A DNA stretch of 64,000 nt from Achatina immaculata (lineage: Eukaryota; Mollusca; Gastropoda; Stylommatophora; Achatinidae): NCBI GenBank assembly GCA_009760885.1, contig CM019696.1, positions 47,624,017 to 47,688,016 of the forward strand, given 5' to 3'. The position numbers were made by a program, and so were the translations under genes. A model generated the notes under the pieces. The model was given only the letters and a program-made list of their open reading frames with translations, was not told the DNA's origin and ran no database searches. Positions within the stretch are counted from its first letter, which is position 1; each line of letters starts with the position of its first letter. Positions 32,837-44,334 of this stretch are shown piece after piece.

Positions 32837-34650
32837 CTATCTGACTGCTACTGTTCTGCAATAATGTCAAGTTATCTGACTGCTACTGTTCTGCAATAAT
32901 GTCAAGTTATCTGACTGCTACTGTTCTGCAATAATGTCAAGTTATCTGACTGCTACTGTTCTGCAATAATGTCAAGTTATCTGACTGCTACTGTTCTGCA
33001 ATAATGTCAAGTTATCTGACTGCTGCTGTTCTGCAATAATGTCAAGTTATCTGACTGCTGCTGTTCTGCAATAATGTCAAGTTATCTGACTGCTACTGTT
33101 CTGCAATAATGTCAAGTTATCTGACTGCTACTGTTCTGTAATAATACCAAGTTATCTGACTGCTGCTGCTTTGTAATAATATCAAGTTATCTGACTGCTA
33201 CTGTTCTGTAATAATATCAAGTTATCTGACTGTTACTGTTCTGTAATAATGTCAAGTTATCTGACTGTTACTGTTCTGTAATAATGTCAAGTTATCTGAC
33301 TGCTACTGTTCTGCAATAATGTCAAGTTATCTTATTGCTACTGTTCTGCAATAATGTCAAGTTATCTGACTGCTACTGTTCTGCAATAATGTCAAGTTAT
33401 CTTATTGCTACTGTTCTGCAATAACTTCAAGTTATCTGACTGCTACTGTTCTGCAATAATATCAAGTTATCTGACTGCTACTGTTCTGCAATAATGTCAA
33501 GTTATCTGACTGCTACTGTTCTGCAATAATGTCAAGTTATCTGACTGCTACTGTTCTGCAATAATGTCAAGTTATCTGACTGCTGCTGTTCTGCAATAAT
33601 GTCAAGTTATCTGACTGCTGCTGTTCTGCAATAATGTCAAGTTATCTGACTGCTGCTGTTCTGCAATAATGTCAAGTTATCTGACTGCTGCTGTTCTGCA
33701 ATAATGTCAAGTTATCTGACTGCTACTGTTCTGCAATAATGTCAAGTTATCTGACTGCTACTGTTCTGTAATAATACCAAGTTATCTGACTGCTACTGTT
33801 CTGTAATAATATCAAGTTATCTGACTGCTACTGTTCTGTAATAATATCAAGTTATCTGACTGTTACTGTTCTGCAATAATGTCAAGTTATCTGACTGCTA
33901 CTGTTCTGCAATAATGTCAAGTTATCTTATTGCTACTGTTCTGCAATAACTTCAAGTTATCTGACTGCTACTGTTCTGCAATAATATCAAGTTATCTGAC
34001 TGCTACTGTTCTGTAATAATATCAAGTTATCTGACTGCTACTGCTCTGTAATAATGTCAAGTTATCTGACTGCTACTGCTCTGCAATAATATCAAGTTAT
34101 CTGACTGCTACTGTTCTGCAATAACGTTAAGTTATCCGACTGCTACTGTTCTGCAATAACGTCAAGTTATCCGACTGCTACTGTTCTACAATAATGTCAA
34201 GTTATTCAAATGCTACTGTTTTGCAATAATGTTATCTGACTGCTAATGCTCTGCAATAATATCAGGTTATCTGACTGCTACTGTTCTGCAATAATGTCAA
34301 GTTATCCGACTGCTACTGTTCTGCAATGTCAAGTTATCCGACTGCTACTGTTCTGCAATAATGTCAAGTTATCCAACTGCTACTGTTCTGCAATAATGTC
34401 AAGTTATCCGACTGCTACTGTTCTGCAATAATGTCATGTTATCTGACTGCTACTGTTCTGCAATAATGTCAAATTATCCGACTGCCACTGTTCTGCAATA
34501 ATGTCAAGTTATCTGACTGCTACTGTTCTGCAATAATGTCAATTTATCCGACTGCCACTGTTCTGCAATAATGTCAAGTTATCCGACTGCTACTGTTCTG
34601 CAATAATGTCAATTTATCCGACTGCTACTGTTCTGCAATAATGTCAAGTG
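32837..34650. repeat. Large minisatellite, 35-bp unit, ~50 copies with higher-order structure
   Basis: About 1.8 kb of a 35-bp unit: 'tcaagttatctgactgctac' plus 'tgttctgcaataatg'. Diagnostic variants recur in blocks: 'ataataccaa' at 33141 and 33771 (630 bp = 18 units apart), 'ataacttcaa' at 33421 and 33946 (525 bp = 15 units apart). A multi-unit block was therefore duplicated and later lost three units. The right-hand part uses ccgac in place of ctgac. It lies in the large kinase intron. Confidence 0.95.
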
Positions 34651-35004
34651 TAAGACTCCTAGAAATGAATCACATGTGTTTGACAAATACAGTGAAACAA
34701 AAGTAATCCAAGAATTTAACTTTTCAGTTTACAGTAAAGTGTTGCATCTGAAAAGACAGAGAAATGAGGTTAGTAATATTAAACAGTTAAAATAATTGTT
34801 TCAGTACAAATGTGAAATGATAAATTTTAACACACAGAAATTATTTTTTAAAAATGTTTAGAAAATGTGAATATTCATAGATAAGAAGCTGTAGGCAAAA
34901 TAAAATTAACAATTCAAAGCAGATTCTGCAACAAAACAAATGTGATATTTATCAGTTTTTAAGTAGTTTTTCGTTGAAGGATTTAATGTAATCCTAGATT
35001 ACAT

Positions 35005-35400
35005 ATTGGTGCCTGTGTAGCAAAGTGGTCAGCACACTCCTCTTTCATGATAAGTTTGGTGATTTGAATCCATCTAGTTGCACCTCTATCACTTTGATGT
35101 AGAAGTACACAAACTCTATAGGCTCTCTGGTGTCTCAATGGCTTGATATGGCTACTATTTTTCTGTACTTTTATAAGCAGTGCTGAAAGTCTGAAGATCT
35201 TGCTTCCACAAGGTCGGCAAATGATGGCAAGATCAAGTGTCCTGCCAATGATGTTCTAGCCCCTTTCACTGACAAGGGAAAGAATTATTTGGAAACAGCA
35301 ACTTTGCCAGGGTTGCTAGAAGATTGGAGGCAAACACTGTCAATTATCTTATGATCCTGGTCCTTAATACCAGTCTTCCTCCCTCATTCATGGACTCCTC
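35005..35400 (+). repeat. tRNA-derived SINE, diverged
   Basis: Head 'ggtgcctgtgtagcaaagtg' with A-box-like 'tagcaaagtggtcagcac' and B-box-like 'ggtgatttgaatcc'; the downstream body 'atggcaagatcaagtgtcct' is not shared with families B or D. The 3' end is uncertain. Confidence 0.55.
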
Positions 35401-35985
35401 CTAAGCAGTCCATAAGACAGCGAGTTTGACAACTATCATATAAATTCTCCAGTCAAAATACACCTTCCTTGAAACACTGTATAAAAACACATGACCTTGT
35501 AATCAGATGAAGAAATAAAAACACTGCCTGTCACATGACCTACTTACCTGCCTGCTCTCCCTACAGTTTTTTTTTTTCAAAGCAAAGACAAAAGTAGAAG
35601 TGCAAAAGAAAAACAAAAACAACATAAGAAGCAAAGCACTCTGCTATAATATGCAAAAACAGGCAATTTATATTTAGTTTGTTTTATGTCCGCTGTAAGA
35701 TCATTCCTAACGTAAGAAATATACCTCTGTTCTCCATGTTGTGGCCAGTTTACCAAGTGTAATACAGAGTAAATAAATCAAAGCCTCAATGTAAAAAAAA
35801 AATAAAAAGTAGAAAAAAAAACGGTTTAGAAAAACAAAAACAAAGCCCATCAAAAGCAAAACAGAATAAAGAACTCTGTGACACAATATCCAACAAATGA
35901 ACAAGCAGCCAACTTCACTGTGGGGGTGGGGGGGGGGAGGTGGTTATATCCATGAGACTCAAGCCCTGAACGGGGCTGAAACCAC
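35401..35985. other. Intron DNA, nothing recognised
   Basis: A-rich intron sequence with a poly(G) tract at 35922-35938. Open frames are short and without motif. Confidence 0.35.
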
Positions 35986-35989
35986 AAGA

Positions 35990-36265
35990 ACACAATGAAC
36001 AACCTTCTGAACTGAAATCATAAAATGGACACCTGTTTGTACTGAAAGCATATGATAAACAACTGATCTGAACTCACTCAAAACATAAAATGAACAACTT
36101 ATTTGAACTGAATCCATATGGTAAACAACCTATTTTAACTCAGACCATAAAATAAACAACCCATTTTAACTCAAACCATAAAAAGAACAACCCATTTGAA
36201 CGGAAACCATAAAATAAAAACCTATATGAACTTAAACCATATACTGAACAACCTACATGAATGTG
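35990..36265. repeat. Degenerate minisatellite, ~33-40 bp
   Basis: Old, diverged units of the form 'accataaaataaacaaccca' with 'ttgaactgaa' or 'tttaactca'. The divergence contrasts with the nearly perfect arrays elsewhere. Confidence 0.7.
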
Positions 36266-36384
36266 AGATTTATTTATTTTTTAAAGATTACACAGCTGAG
36301 TTTATGATGTTCATTATTTGTTTAAATTCAATTTCCTAAAATGAAATATAAAAAAATAAAAACATAAATAAATAAACACTTGAA

Positions 36385-36530
36385 AAGGTAAGCCCTTGAT
36401 TGATCAGATAAGAAACTGATTCAGGGCTGATAGCTCTATCTCAGTGCCTCCAAAAAGGTAAGCCCTTGATTGATCAGATAAGAAACTGATACAGCAGGGC
36501 TGATAGCTCTATCTCAGTGCTTCCAAACCT
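36385..36530. repeat. Tandem duplication, ~70-bp unit, 2 copies
   Basis: Two copies of 'aaggtaagcccttgattgat' plus 'cagataagaaactgat' and 'gggctgatagctctatctca'; the second copy has a 3-4 base insertion. Confidence 0.88.
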
Positions 36531-37084
36531 TCACACCACCGGCTGCAGCAAAAACTCACGCCACAGCTCCACAGAGATCATCAACAAACTTCCCTGATAC
36601 ACATGCACAAATATTCTGGACCAAATTTTCACAAAAATTTAGACCAAAAGCCCTGAAAGAAGGAAGACTAAATAATGAAAAAAATCTACATGACAGCAAC
36701 CAAAGACAATCATAAACACAACAGTCACATAAGACTGTCAAAAAAGCAACAAGAAAAACAACAAAACTGAATTTGTGTGTCGCTGTGTGTTGAGTGAATG
36801 TACTGTGAGATTCTCAACAAAGCTCTGAGAAATGCTGTTTTTTTTCCCCCGTAGCACCCTGGGAGCTATCTGCTCCCTGCTCCCTATTTGCTATAACTTT
36901 ACAGGTCCTGCATTCACTTTCACTGGAAAATTATAATAAACTTATTTCTAAGTGTTCAGTGAATGAAACAGAACAATTTATGTGACTTATTTCAATCAGG
37001 TCAGTTAACATATCAATACTCTTAATCTGAGGGGGTCTTTACTTTCTTGGAGTATGATTTTAGACTTTTTTTATTTTTATTTTT

Positions 37085-37325
37085 AAAGAAAACAACTGAC
37101 ATTATACAGACAACTGGGTCTAAAGAGAGATAAAACAACAAAGTTTTACAGACAACTGGGTCTAAAGAGAGATAAAACAACAAAGTTTTACAGACAACCA
37201 GGTCTAAAGAGAGTCAAAACAAAGTTTTACAGACAACCAGGTCTAAAGAGAGATAATACAACAAAGTTTTACAGACAACCGGGTCTAAAGAGAGATAAAA
37301 CAATAAAGTTTTACAGACAACTGAA
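37085..37325. repeat. Minisatellite, ~42-bp unit, ~5.5 copies
   Basis: Units containing 'gttttacagacaactgggtc' and 'taaagagagataaaacaaca'; one copy is shortened. Confidence 0.9.
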
Positions 37326-37409
37326 AGTAGATAAGAGAGTTAACAGAAAACAGCCTGACAAATTAAAAAAAAATTCTCTCCAGCATATCCTGGATCTATA
37401 ACCAGAAAG

Positions 37410-37905
37410 AAAAAAAAACATGATAGAAATTTACAGGAAGCCACTAAAACTACCACATGATGATCTATCACCTGCTGACATAAGTGAATGGGTCAACATT
37501 TTCCACAGAGCAGGGCATGACTGGCTCCAAAGTCACATGCTGTATGCAAAGTTTAAGGCTGGTAATTCTCCTCTTTATGCATGTGTTCAAGCGCTGCTGG
37601 AGCACATCCTCCAAAACTGCACCAACCAGGAAACACAGAGACACACTACAGGCCCAGTGAAACCACTCAAGAAGCCAACCTCTACAATTCTATACAGGAA
37701 TTCCAATTTACCCAAAAGACAGAACCGCAGAGACGAAGATGGTAAGTGCATACAAGAAGAAGTATATCCTGGTATCGTGACAATAAGAGAACAATTTAGG
37801 AGAGAGAAAAAATCTAGGAAAATACAAGAAGACAAAAGATCAGACAGACAGACAGCCAGACCAGAAACAGCCTGTATATCAACAAAGTGTTAGGGTGTTG
37901 GAGAT
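37410..37905 (+). pseudogene. Diverged relative of the I/Nimb-like LINE, 3' part
   Basis: A 157-codon frame beginning IEIYRKPLKLPHDDLSPADI, later HMLYAKFKAGNSPLYACVQA and LLEHILQNCTNQETQRHTTG. It aligns with the C-terminal part of the LINE at 18800-19130 (IKTYRKPQTPPHDDYHMLN...LLSHMYTKFKVGTTNLCTCA...VEHILQNC) but is clearly older. It shows that an ancient lineage of the same family was present before the recent copies. Confidence 0.8.
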
Positions 37906-38099
37906 TTGCTGTAAATAAGAATCAGGCTAATAATGAGCTTTGTGAAAGTATTTTCCAGATTTTGTTGTACAGACAGAAATGTGAAATGGAGTTTACACTT
38001 CACAGAGAACTTTTCTCTTAAGTTATCTTAAGTTATCTTAAGCTTATCTTAAGCTGCTCTTACAGACACCGAATACAATTAATTGTTTTCTGTATAGTC

Positions 38100-38366
38100 C
38101 CGAAAATTTTGTTTAGTAGATAGTCATTTATAATGTATGTAGTTACTTCTATACTGAGTGAATGTTTAAGAGTGAAACGTAAATGTTATATTTTATTTTA
38201 TGTCTCTCAGCTTCAATGTTAGTTATGTTTGTTATATGAACAGCATATTTGTAGAATGTCTGGAATAGAGTGAAAGATGTATGATAAAGGGCAGAATGTC
38301 AGACGGGCCTGCGTGCCCAATTCTTAACCCTTTTGAAATAAAGATCAATCAATCAATCAATCAATC
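38100..38366 (+). repeat. CR1/Jockey-type LINE 3' end with (AATC)n tail
   Basis: Non-coding stretch ending 'acccttttgaaataaagatc' followed by (AATC)n at ~38343-38367. Short (AATC)/(ATCA) repeats after an AATAAA-like box are typical LINE 3' ends. No coding part was found upstream, so this is probably a 3' UTR fragment. Confidence 0.5.
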
Positions 38367-40520
38367 TCTGTGAAGACATAGAGAACTTTTCTCTCTGTGA
38401 AGACATCACTTTAGATGCCAGAATTTGTTGGAAATTCTGTCACTGGCTGAATATACTTTTGTTTTTTTTTTTTTCAAATTTTGTCTTGCATTTTGTTTTA
38501 GACTAAGTGTATACTATAGGCTACATCTTGTATATAACCAATATAAAGGTGATGATAGATGTATGTTTTATGATACTATCATTTTGCTGAGCAGATAGTA
38601 AAAAAAAAAACAAACCATTGTTAAATATCACAGATGCTAGTTTCCAATTTATCTCTAACACTGGCAGTCGTTTTTAATTTTCATGTCTTGGTAACATATA
38701 AATAAATATGTAAACTTGTACAGATCCAAAAGTGAAGTGTGTAATATTTTCATATCAGTGCAGTCTAGACACATATTTGTGGAAGCTTACATTACTAACA
38801 GAGCTGGTGAATCTACTTTGGTGAAGGCTTACTCCTGTGTTTAGTAAATCTATTTTGTGGAAACTTGCTTTATTCTTAAAACAGGAGGATCTACTGTGGA
38901 ATATGTCATTGCACGTAAAGATGGTGGGTCTATGGTGGAAGGCAACAACATCCTTGGAATCACTGAGTCTATGACATACACAAAGTTGCATGATAGAATT
39001 AAAGTGAAACAAATGGTAAACTATCAACAACAAAAAATACATGCAAGGAACAACACCCCAACAACAAAAACACCATAGACAAGAATCTGCTTTGAAGTGC
39101 TAATTCATATCTACCTTATTATTTATATAATAATGTCAAAAGTGCCATGTGCCAAAAGTTTCAATCTGACATGCAAGACTTTCCTTGCCAGATTGGCATA
39201 AATGCCAAACGTTATTTTTGTTTATTTGCCTGGTCTGGTAAGGAATGTCTTATATGCCAAATGGCATTCTTGTAAAAAATAACTACTTTTATACTACAAT
39301 TTACACAGTACTTTGACTGTTATGATATCATTCATAAAGTATGTCATGTCATAGATATCATGTTCACAAACTATTTAATATCAGTTAACCCCATGAATTC
39401 AAAGGTCACTGCTCAGCCAAAATCTAGACAGAGCATCATGGGATATGCATCAAAGACAGCTCGGCACCACTACAAGATCAAATAATAATGCTATGATCTT
39501 CAATTATCAAAGGTCATATTATTTTAAACAGAACAAAATAGTTAACTGACACCGTTCTGCTTATCCATGTGACACACACTACAGATCCAATAAAGGAAGA
39601 TACCACTGCAGAAGAGCTTTGGGGAAATGGGACAAAATCATTCTTCCCGATTTGAGAGATCTTGGGTTCAAAGGGTTAATAACTTAATGCTCATCTGCAA
39701 CATTGTTAAATGACGACACAGAAAGGGATTCTCATGAATTACAGACCAGACACTTCTCTCAGAGTCTTAAGTGTGATAAGTCTTTAAATCCTAACAGTGA
39801 TAAGTCAGGTGACTCTTCAAAAGACATGTTGCATAATGTTAACACTTATGAACCACGGGGATTTACAAAATTAACAGCATATTTTACACATACACCGAGA
39901 AACATAATCAGTGGTGAAGATTTAAAAAAGAAAATTTAAACATCAGAATATTACATATACACTATTATTGGGAAACAATAAATAACTGCAGTAATGGTGT
40001 ACAGCAGATCTCAGCAGTAAGAAAAAAAAACACTAACATATCTGAAAGTTAATCTGAGAACAAAAGATGTTAATATGGATGGGAGATGCTAACTTTGACT
40101 TGATCTAGCCGAAAACATATTCTACCGTACTGTGACGATCCTATAAACAAGTTGCTGCATTATCCCAGCTTGGTCAGAACACGCGTGTATGGTGGACAGG
40201 TGTGTACGGTGGACAGGTGTGTACATAAGCAGTGACCTGTTCCAGAAATCTGTCACCATAACTCCCTCCTTGTCCAACTTGTTATATGCAAATAAACTTG
40301 CTTCAGCAAATGGCACCAGCTAAAAATGACTCATTCTGTTAAGTTGTACCAACGAGGAAGATAAATTACTTATAAATTACTAAGCATTTGCTGGTGTTTC
40401 TCTGCTAAACTCTTGACTTTCTTCCCCCCCCCCTCACATTACTCTTAAATCATACACTATAACTCACACACAGAACTATTACACAGTAACACCTCAACAA
40501 AATGCGAATGGCTTGTGTGC
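38367..40520. other. Intron DNA, nothing recognised
   Basis: Unique-looking AT-rich intron. A 78-codon frame at 39703-39939 and a 95-codon minus frame at 38755-39042 have no known motif. There is a 19-bp-scale repeat of 'gtgtatggtggacaggtgtg' near 40187-40225. Confidence 0.35.
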
Positions 40521-40529
40521 GTAACTGTA

Positions 40530-40750
40530 ACAATGGGGGCCTAGCTATGTAGCTAGTCCTAGGGAGCAGCTTCATTACACTCGGCCCATGCCCATACGTG
40601 TTCTGCCTTTGGCATCAGGATTTCCTTCAGCATTAGATGGTTCCTATGTTGTGTTGACTGTGTTTTGCCCATGATCTAGCATATAGCTGGGATTTGCAAC
40701 CTCTGCCCTTGGCTACATGTAATGCATCGAGTCATAAGTGACAGGCACTT
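40530..40750 (+). repeat. Dispersed repeat, family E, copy 1
   Basis: Shares 'ggagcagcttcattacac', 'atcaggatttccttcag', 'gttgtgttga', 'gatctagcat' and 'gggatttgcaacc..tg' with 62945-63140 in the same order. This copy is diverged. The nature of the element is unknown. Confidence 0.6.
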
Positions 40751-41135
40751 TGGAGGAAGTTGCTCTGCATTTGTTCATCAAGGTGTTTCTTGATGGATTT
40801 GTATAGGTCCGATCTGTCCATTCTGATGAGGCCCTCTGGTCTGACCCTTGCTGCTAGCTGGTGGACTTTGTTATTTCCGTCGACTCCGGCACGGCCTGGA
40901 CAGTATATCCACGTGGTGTGTTTGATGTGGGAGTTATTAATTATTTCTTGCCATTCACTTCTTCGGCTTTTTGTTCCACTTTTCTTAGTAGATTTTGGGA
41001 GCTGGTAATGATGGTGATGCTGTGTGTTTTCTGTGTCACTACCTATTTTAATGCTTGTGTGATGTCCTCTATTTCCGTGCCCATACTTGAGCAGGTGTTT
41101 GTAAAAGTCCCAGCCATGAGTTTGAGTGTTTTACC
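40751..41135 (-). pseudogene. LINE RNase H remnant (minus)
   Basis: The minus strand encodes WIYCPGRAGVDGNNKVHQLA followed by ARVRPEGLIRMDRSDLYKSI, matching the end of a LINE RNase H (W.PGH.GV.GNE.AD.LA) with the Asp replaced (KVHQ for KADH/RAD). Upstream, frames are broken. It is from a different family than the GAA-tailed LINE. Confidence 0.65.
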
Positions 41136-41309
41136 TCCTTGATATGCTGGAAAACACCAACGCATATTGTATGTTCCAATTTATCATTCAGCGGCTTTAT
41201 AGATCCTGTTGGTGCCTCCCTCTAATGTGGCCTCATGTACAACGTCATCAAACTTTTTTAGGCCCCAAAAAAGCCACATTAAAGAGATGCATCAGTTTAC
41301 TAATCAATT

Positions 41310-41640
41310 TTTCACATCACTGTTAAACCTGCAGATTTAATTTTATTTTCCCATCTTTCTTAAACCTATGGGTTCAACTCTGCTTTCACATCATTGTTAA
41401 ACCTATAAATTTAATTTTACTTCCTCATTTTTATTGCACCCATGGGTTTAATCTCAATTTCACATCACTTTAAAACTTTTAGATACAATTTTACATTTAC
41501 ATCACTGTTAAACTTGCAGATACATAATTTTACTCTTACATCTCTATTTAACCTCTAAATATATAACTTTACTCTCACATCAATGTTTAACCTGCAGATA
41601 TATACTTTTATTCTCACATTACTGTTAAACAACTTTTCAA
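41310..41640. repeat. Degenerate tandem repeat
   Basis: Repeated 'cacatcactgttaaacctgc' followed by 'agat(a/t)taattttactt'-like sequence, five or six diverged units of about 55-65 bp. Confidence 0.6.
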
Positions 41641-41969
41641 TATTTACTATGATCTTGATGAATAATTCTTACAAAACTAATGTACCATAAACTCCCTCTA
41701 TAATGTTAAAAAAAAAAAAACATCGTAAAGGGAAAATAAAACCCACTACGCATGCACAATAAGTGAAAAAACACAAAACAAGCATGGCGCCACACTGCTG
41801 AATAATGCTTACATGAATATACATGTCAGCTTACATACAAGCAAAACAGAAAACATATAAAGCTAGCAAAAATGCAAAAAAAAAAAAAAAAGCAGACTTC
41901 TGTGTGCTGTAAATTATAATTTTTGTAATTTTGAAAAAAAAAACAACTTTACTAAAAAAAAAAAAAAAG

Positions 41970-42262
41970 ATGCTATTAACAATGTCTTGGATTATCAAAG
42001 TCATACAAATTTGTGTGAATAATTTCTTGGATTATAAGAGTCATACAACTTTGTGTGAACAGTGTCTTGGTTTATCAAAGTTCTAAAACTGTGTGAATTG
42101 TGTCTTGGATTATCAAAGTCATAAAATTTTGTGTGAACAATTTCTTGGATTATCAGTCATAAAAAAGTTGTGTGAATAGTTTCTTGGATTATCAAAGTCA
42201 TGAAACTTTGTGAATAGTGTCTTGGATTATCAAAGTCATAAAACTTTGTGAATAATTTCTTC
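41970..42262. repeat. Minisatellite, ~40-bp unit, ~7 copies, diverged
   Basis: Units of 'tcttggattatcaaagtcat' plus 'aaaactttgtgtgaatagtt', with several indels. Confidence 0.85.
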
Positions 42263-42339
42263 TATTTACTATTGTAGCGGATTGTAAGTTTCCTCCTTGC
42301 CCATTACTGTTACAGAATGCTGTGGTTAGATTACTGGCC

Positions 42340-43385
42340 TACTAATGAGATTTTATGCATACTAATTTGGAGTCTCTTAACAATGCCGTATTTAGAGTTT
42401 CACGTGGTCGACTTCTTTTTCTTGACCTGTCACGTTCCACTTGATAGCTTGTTTTGGAATTATCTGATTGTTTCTTCTCATCATGTGATCAGTGTATGTC
42501 CATCTCCATTTTCTGATCACCCATGGCACAAGTTGTTGTTCACTCATTTGTCTTATCTTTGCATTGTTCTTGAATTTGTTCCACTTTACAGTGAGTTTTT
42601 TCCTTAGGCATTTGTTTTCAAAAGAGTCTAATTTGTTGTCTATTTTGTTTTCAAGCTTTCGCACGCATAAATGAGGGTGGATATTTCTTTTGAACTGAAT
42701 AATCTTAGCTTTGTTTTTGTGCTTATAACTTTAGAGTGCCATATGTTCTCAAGATTCTTGAAGGTCAATGCTGCTTTTGCAATTCTAACTTCCCTTCTGG
42801 CGTCATCATCCTGGTCTATCTAGCTGATGAGGTAAGTAAATTGGTTTACTTCTTCAACAGCTGTTCCTTCTACATATATTTTTCCTTCTTGATTAATGGG
42901 AAGTTTCATTATTTTTGTTTCGTCCTTGTTAATTTCAAGTCCTATTTTGCTAGCTAGTGAAGACAGGGTATCTGTTTTATCTTGCATCAAATTCACGTTG
43001 TCACTGATAAGAGTTATGTTACGTATCTGCAAAATCAAGATCTTCTAGTTGGGCCCCATGTACACAATCAATACCTGTGTTACCTGTGCAGCATTTTTTC
43101 ATGATGAAGTCTATGGCAATTCCAAAAAGCAAGGGAGATAATATACATCCTTGTTTCACGTCTGTTTCAATCTGGAACCATTCACTCATTCCTTCTTCTG
43201 TTTTGACTGCACAAACATATCCGTTGTAGAGATCCTTAATGATGTTGACAATTTTAGATGGTACTCCATATAGTCTTAAAATTCTCCACAATGAATCTCT
43301 GTGTATGCTATCAAATTCCTTTTTAAAGTCTATGAAGTTCAGGATTAATGGCTTCTGGTTTTCAATGTTCTTCAAAGAAAAATGT
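42340..43385 (-). pseudogene. RTE-like LINE, RT and C-terminal part
   Basis: Longest RTE-type piece here. From the 5' side (high coordinates) the minus strand encodes FIDFKKEFDSIHRDSLWRIL, LYGVPSKIVNIIKDLYNGYV, FQIETDVKQGCILSPLLFGI and LEDLDFADT. This gives RT domains 3-5, but the F/YADD box is disturbed by a frameshift. It then has GLEINKDETKIMKLP and FENKCLRKKL...RWTYTDHMMRR. The 5' end lies near a poly(A) tract. The element is dead. Confidence 0.85.
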
Positions 43386-43420
43386 CTTACTGGAAAAAAA
43401 AAAAAAACACCATGAAAAGT

Positions 43421-43428
43421 TACTGATC
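43421..43428 (+). other. Target-site duplication, left (tactgatc)
   Basis: Eight bases repeated exactly at 43673-43680, directly after the poly(A) tail. Its last bases overlap the U2-like start 'atcgcttctcgg'. Confidence 0.75.
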
Positions 43429-43659
43429 GCTTCTCGGCCTTTTGGCTAAGATCAAAGTGGCTGAGGTCAAAGTGTCCTCTTGGCAGGTACCCTGATCAAC
43501 ATGCCCTTTGGTTAACAAAAGCGTCGTTATTTTTTTAACTAAACGAGATGCCCGAGGCCTGCCCTGCACATTGAATGCCGGGGGCATGGTCCACATCTCG
43601 TTACGGGTGGACCCGGTTTGCAGTACCACAGGGTCACGGCCTGTTGTTTTCGTTGTCTT
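43426..43659 (+). ncRNA. U2-snRNA-like retroposed sequence (chimeric U2 or U2-headed SINE)
   Basis: The first ~29 bases are essentially the U2 snRNA 5' end (atcgcttctcggccttttgg, then ctaagatcaa), able to form stem I. The last part, around 43612-43650, has gacccggtttgcagtacc followed by acagggtc, which resembles U2 stem-loop IV with its conserved TTGCAGTACC. An Sm-like 'tatttttttaac' is near 43527-43540. The middle is foreign: the branch-point recognition GTAGTA and the usual stem-loop II are missing, and an extra stem-forming segment (cgagatg...catctcg) is present. A 13-base poly(A) and an 8-bp target-site duplication show it came through an RNA. It is probably not a working U2. Confidence 0.75.
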
Positions 43660-43680
43660 AAAAAAAAAAAAATACTGATC
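43660..43680 (+). other. Poly(A) tail and right target-site duplication
   Basis: Thirteen A's (43660-43672) then tactgatc (43673-43680), matching 43421-43428. This is the mark of LINE-machinery retroposition of the U2-like RNA. Confidence 0.8.
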
Positions 43681-43744
43681 ACTGAAGTATAACAATACTG
43701 TGAAGCACTGCGAACTATCTTGTATCCATAAACATGACTGGTCC

Positions 43745-43856
43745 TTGATTTGTGTCAATGCTTACTTTCAGTGTCACCGCTTTGTGTCAGTGCTTAACTT
43801 AGGTAATGTCTTTGGTTTGTGTCAATGCTTACTTTGGCAGTGTCACATGTTGTGTC
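43745..43856. repeat. Minisatellite, ~34-bp unit, left part
   Basis: Units of 'tttgtgtcaatgcttacttt' with 'ggcagtgtcac'; the same array resumes at ~44335-44725 beyond the fold-back element. Confidence 0.85.
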
Positions 43857-44298
43857 AAAATGTATAAACTATGAAAAAAGTAGGAACAGCTTTATTACGT
43901 AATGAACACAAAGCTGTGACATTTCAGCATTAGCCTTAATTATACAAACATAAACAGGACGAAGAAATAGAGAGACGAGATAAAGTATACAATCACATGA
44001 ATCTTATGTTAAAGAAATAATAAATAAATGAAATTAATTAACACTTAGCTCAGGCTTGGAAGAATATTGTATTGGCAACGCTTACTTGTGTTCTTCCATG
44101 ACTGAGCTATGTGTTAATTAATTTCATTTTTTTATTATTTCTTTAACATAAGATTCATGTGATTCTATACTTTATCTCGTCTCTCTATTTCTTCGTCCTG
44201 TTTATGTTTGTATAATTAAGGCTAATGCTGAAACGTCACAGCTTTGTGTTCATTAAGTAATAAAGCTGCTCCTACTTTTTTCCTAGTTTATACATTTT
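43857..44298. mobile_element. Fold-back (long inverted repeat) element
   Basis: Arms of ~207 bp (43857-44063 and 44092-44298) are near-perfect reverse complements around a 28-bp loop. The left arm starts aaaatgtataaac; the right arm ends gtttatacatttt. Arms contain 'gatgaagaaatag'-like and 'aaattaattaacac' blocks and no coding frame. The structure is that of a fold-back/MITE-type DNA transposon with no internal gene. A single RNA of it would form a long hairpin. Confidence 0.85.
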
Positions 44299-44334
44299 GG
44301 TATCACAGCTTTACTGCAGTGCTTTGTGTATAGT

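Noticed and set aside
43420..43758. Minus-strand 112-codon frame over the U2-like element
   Set aside because: Antisense to a clear snRNA-like structure and without any protein motif.
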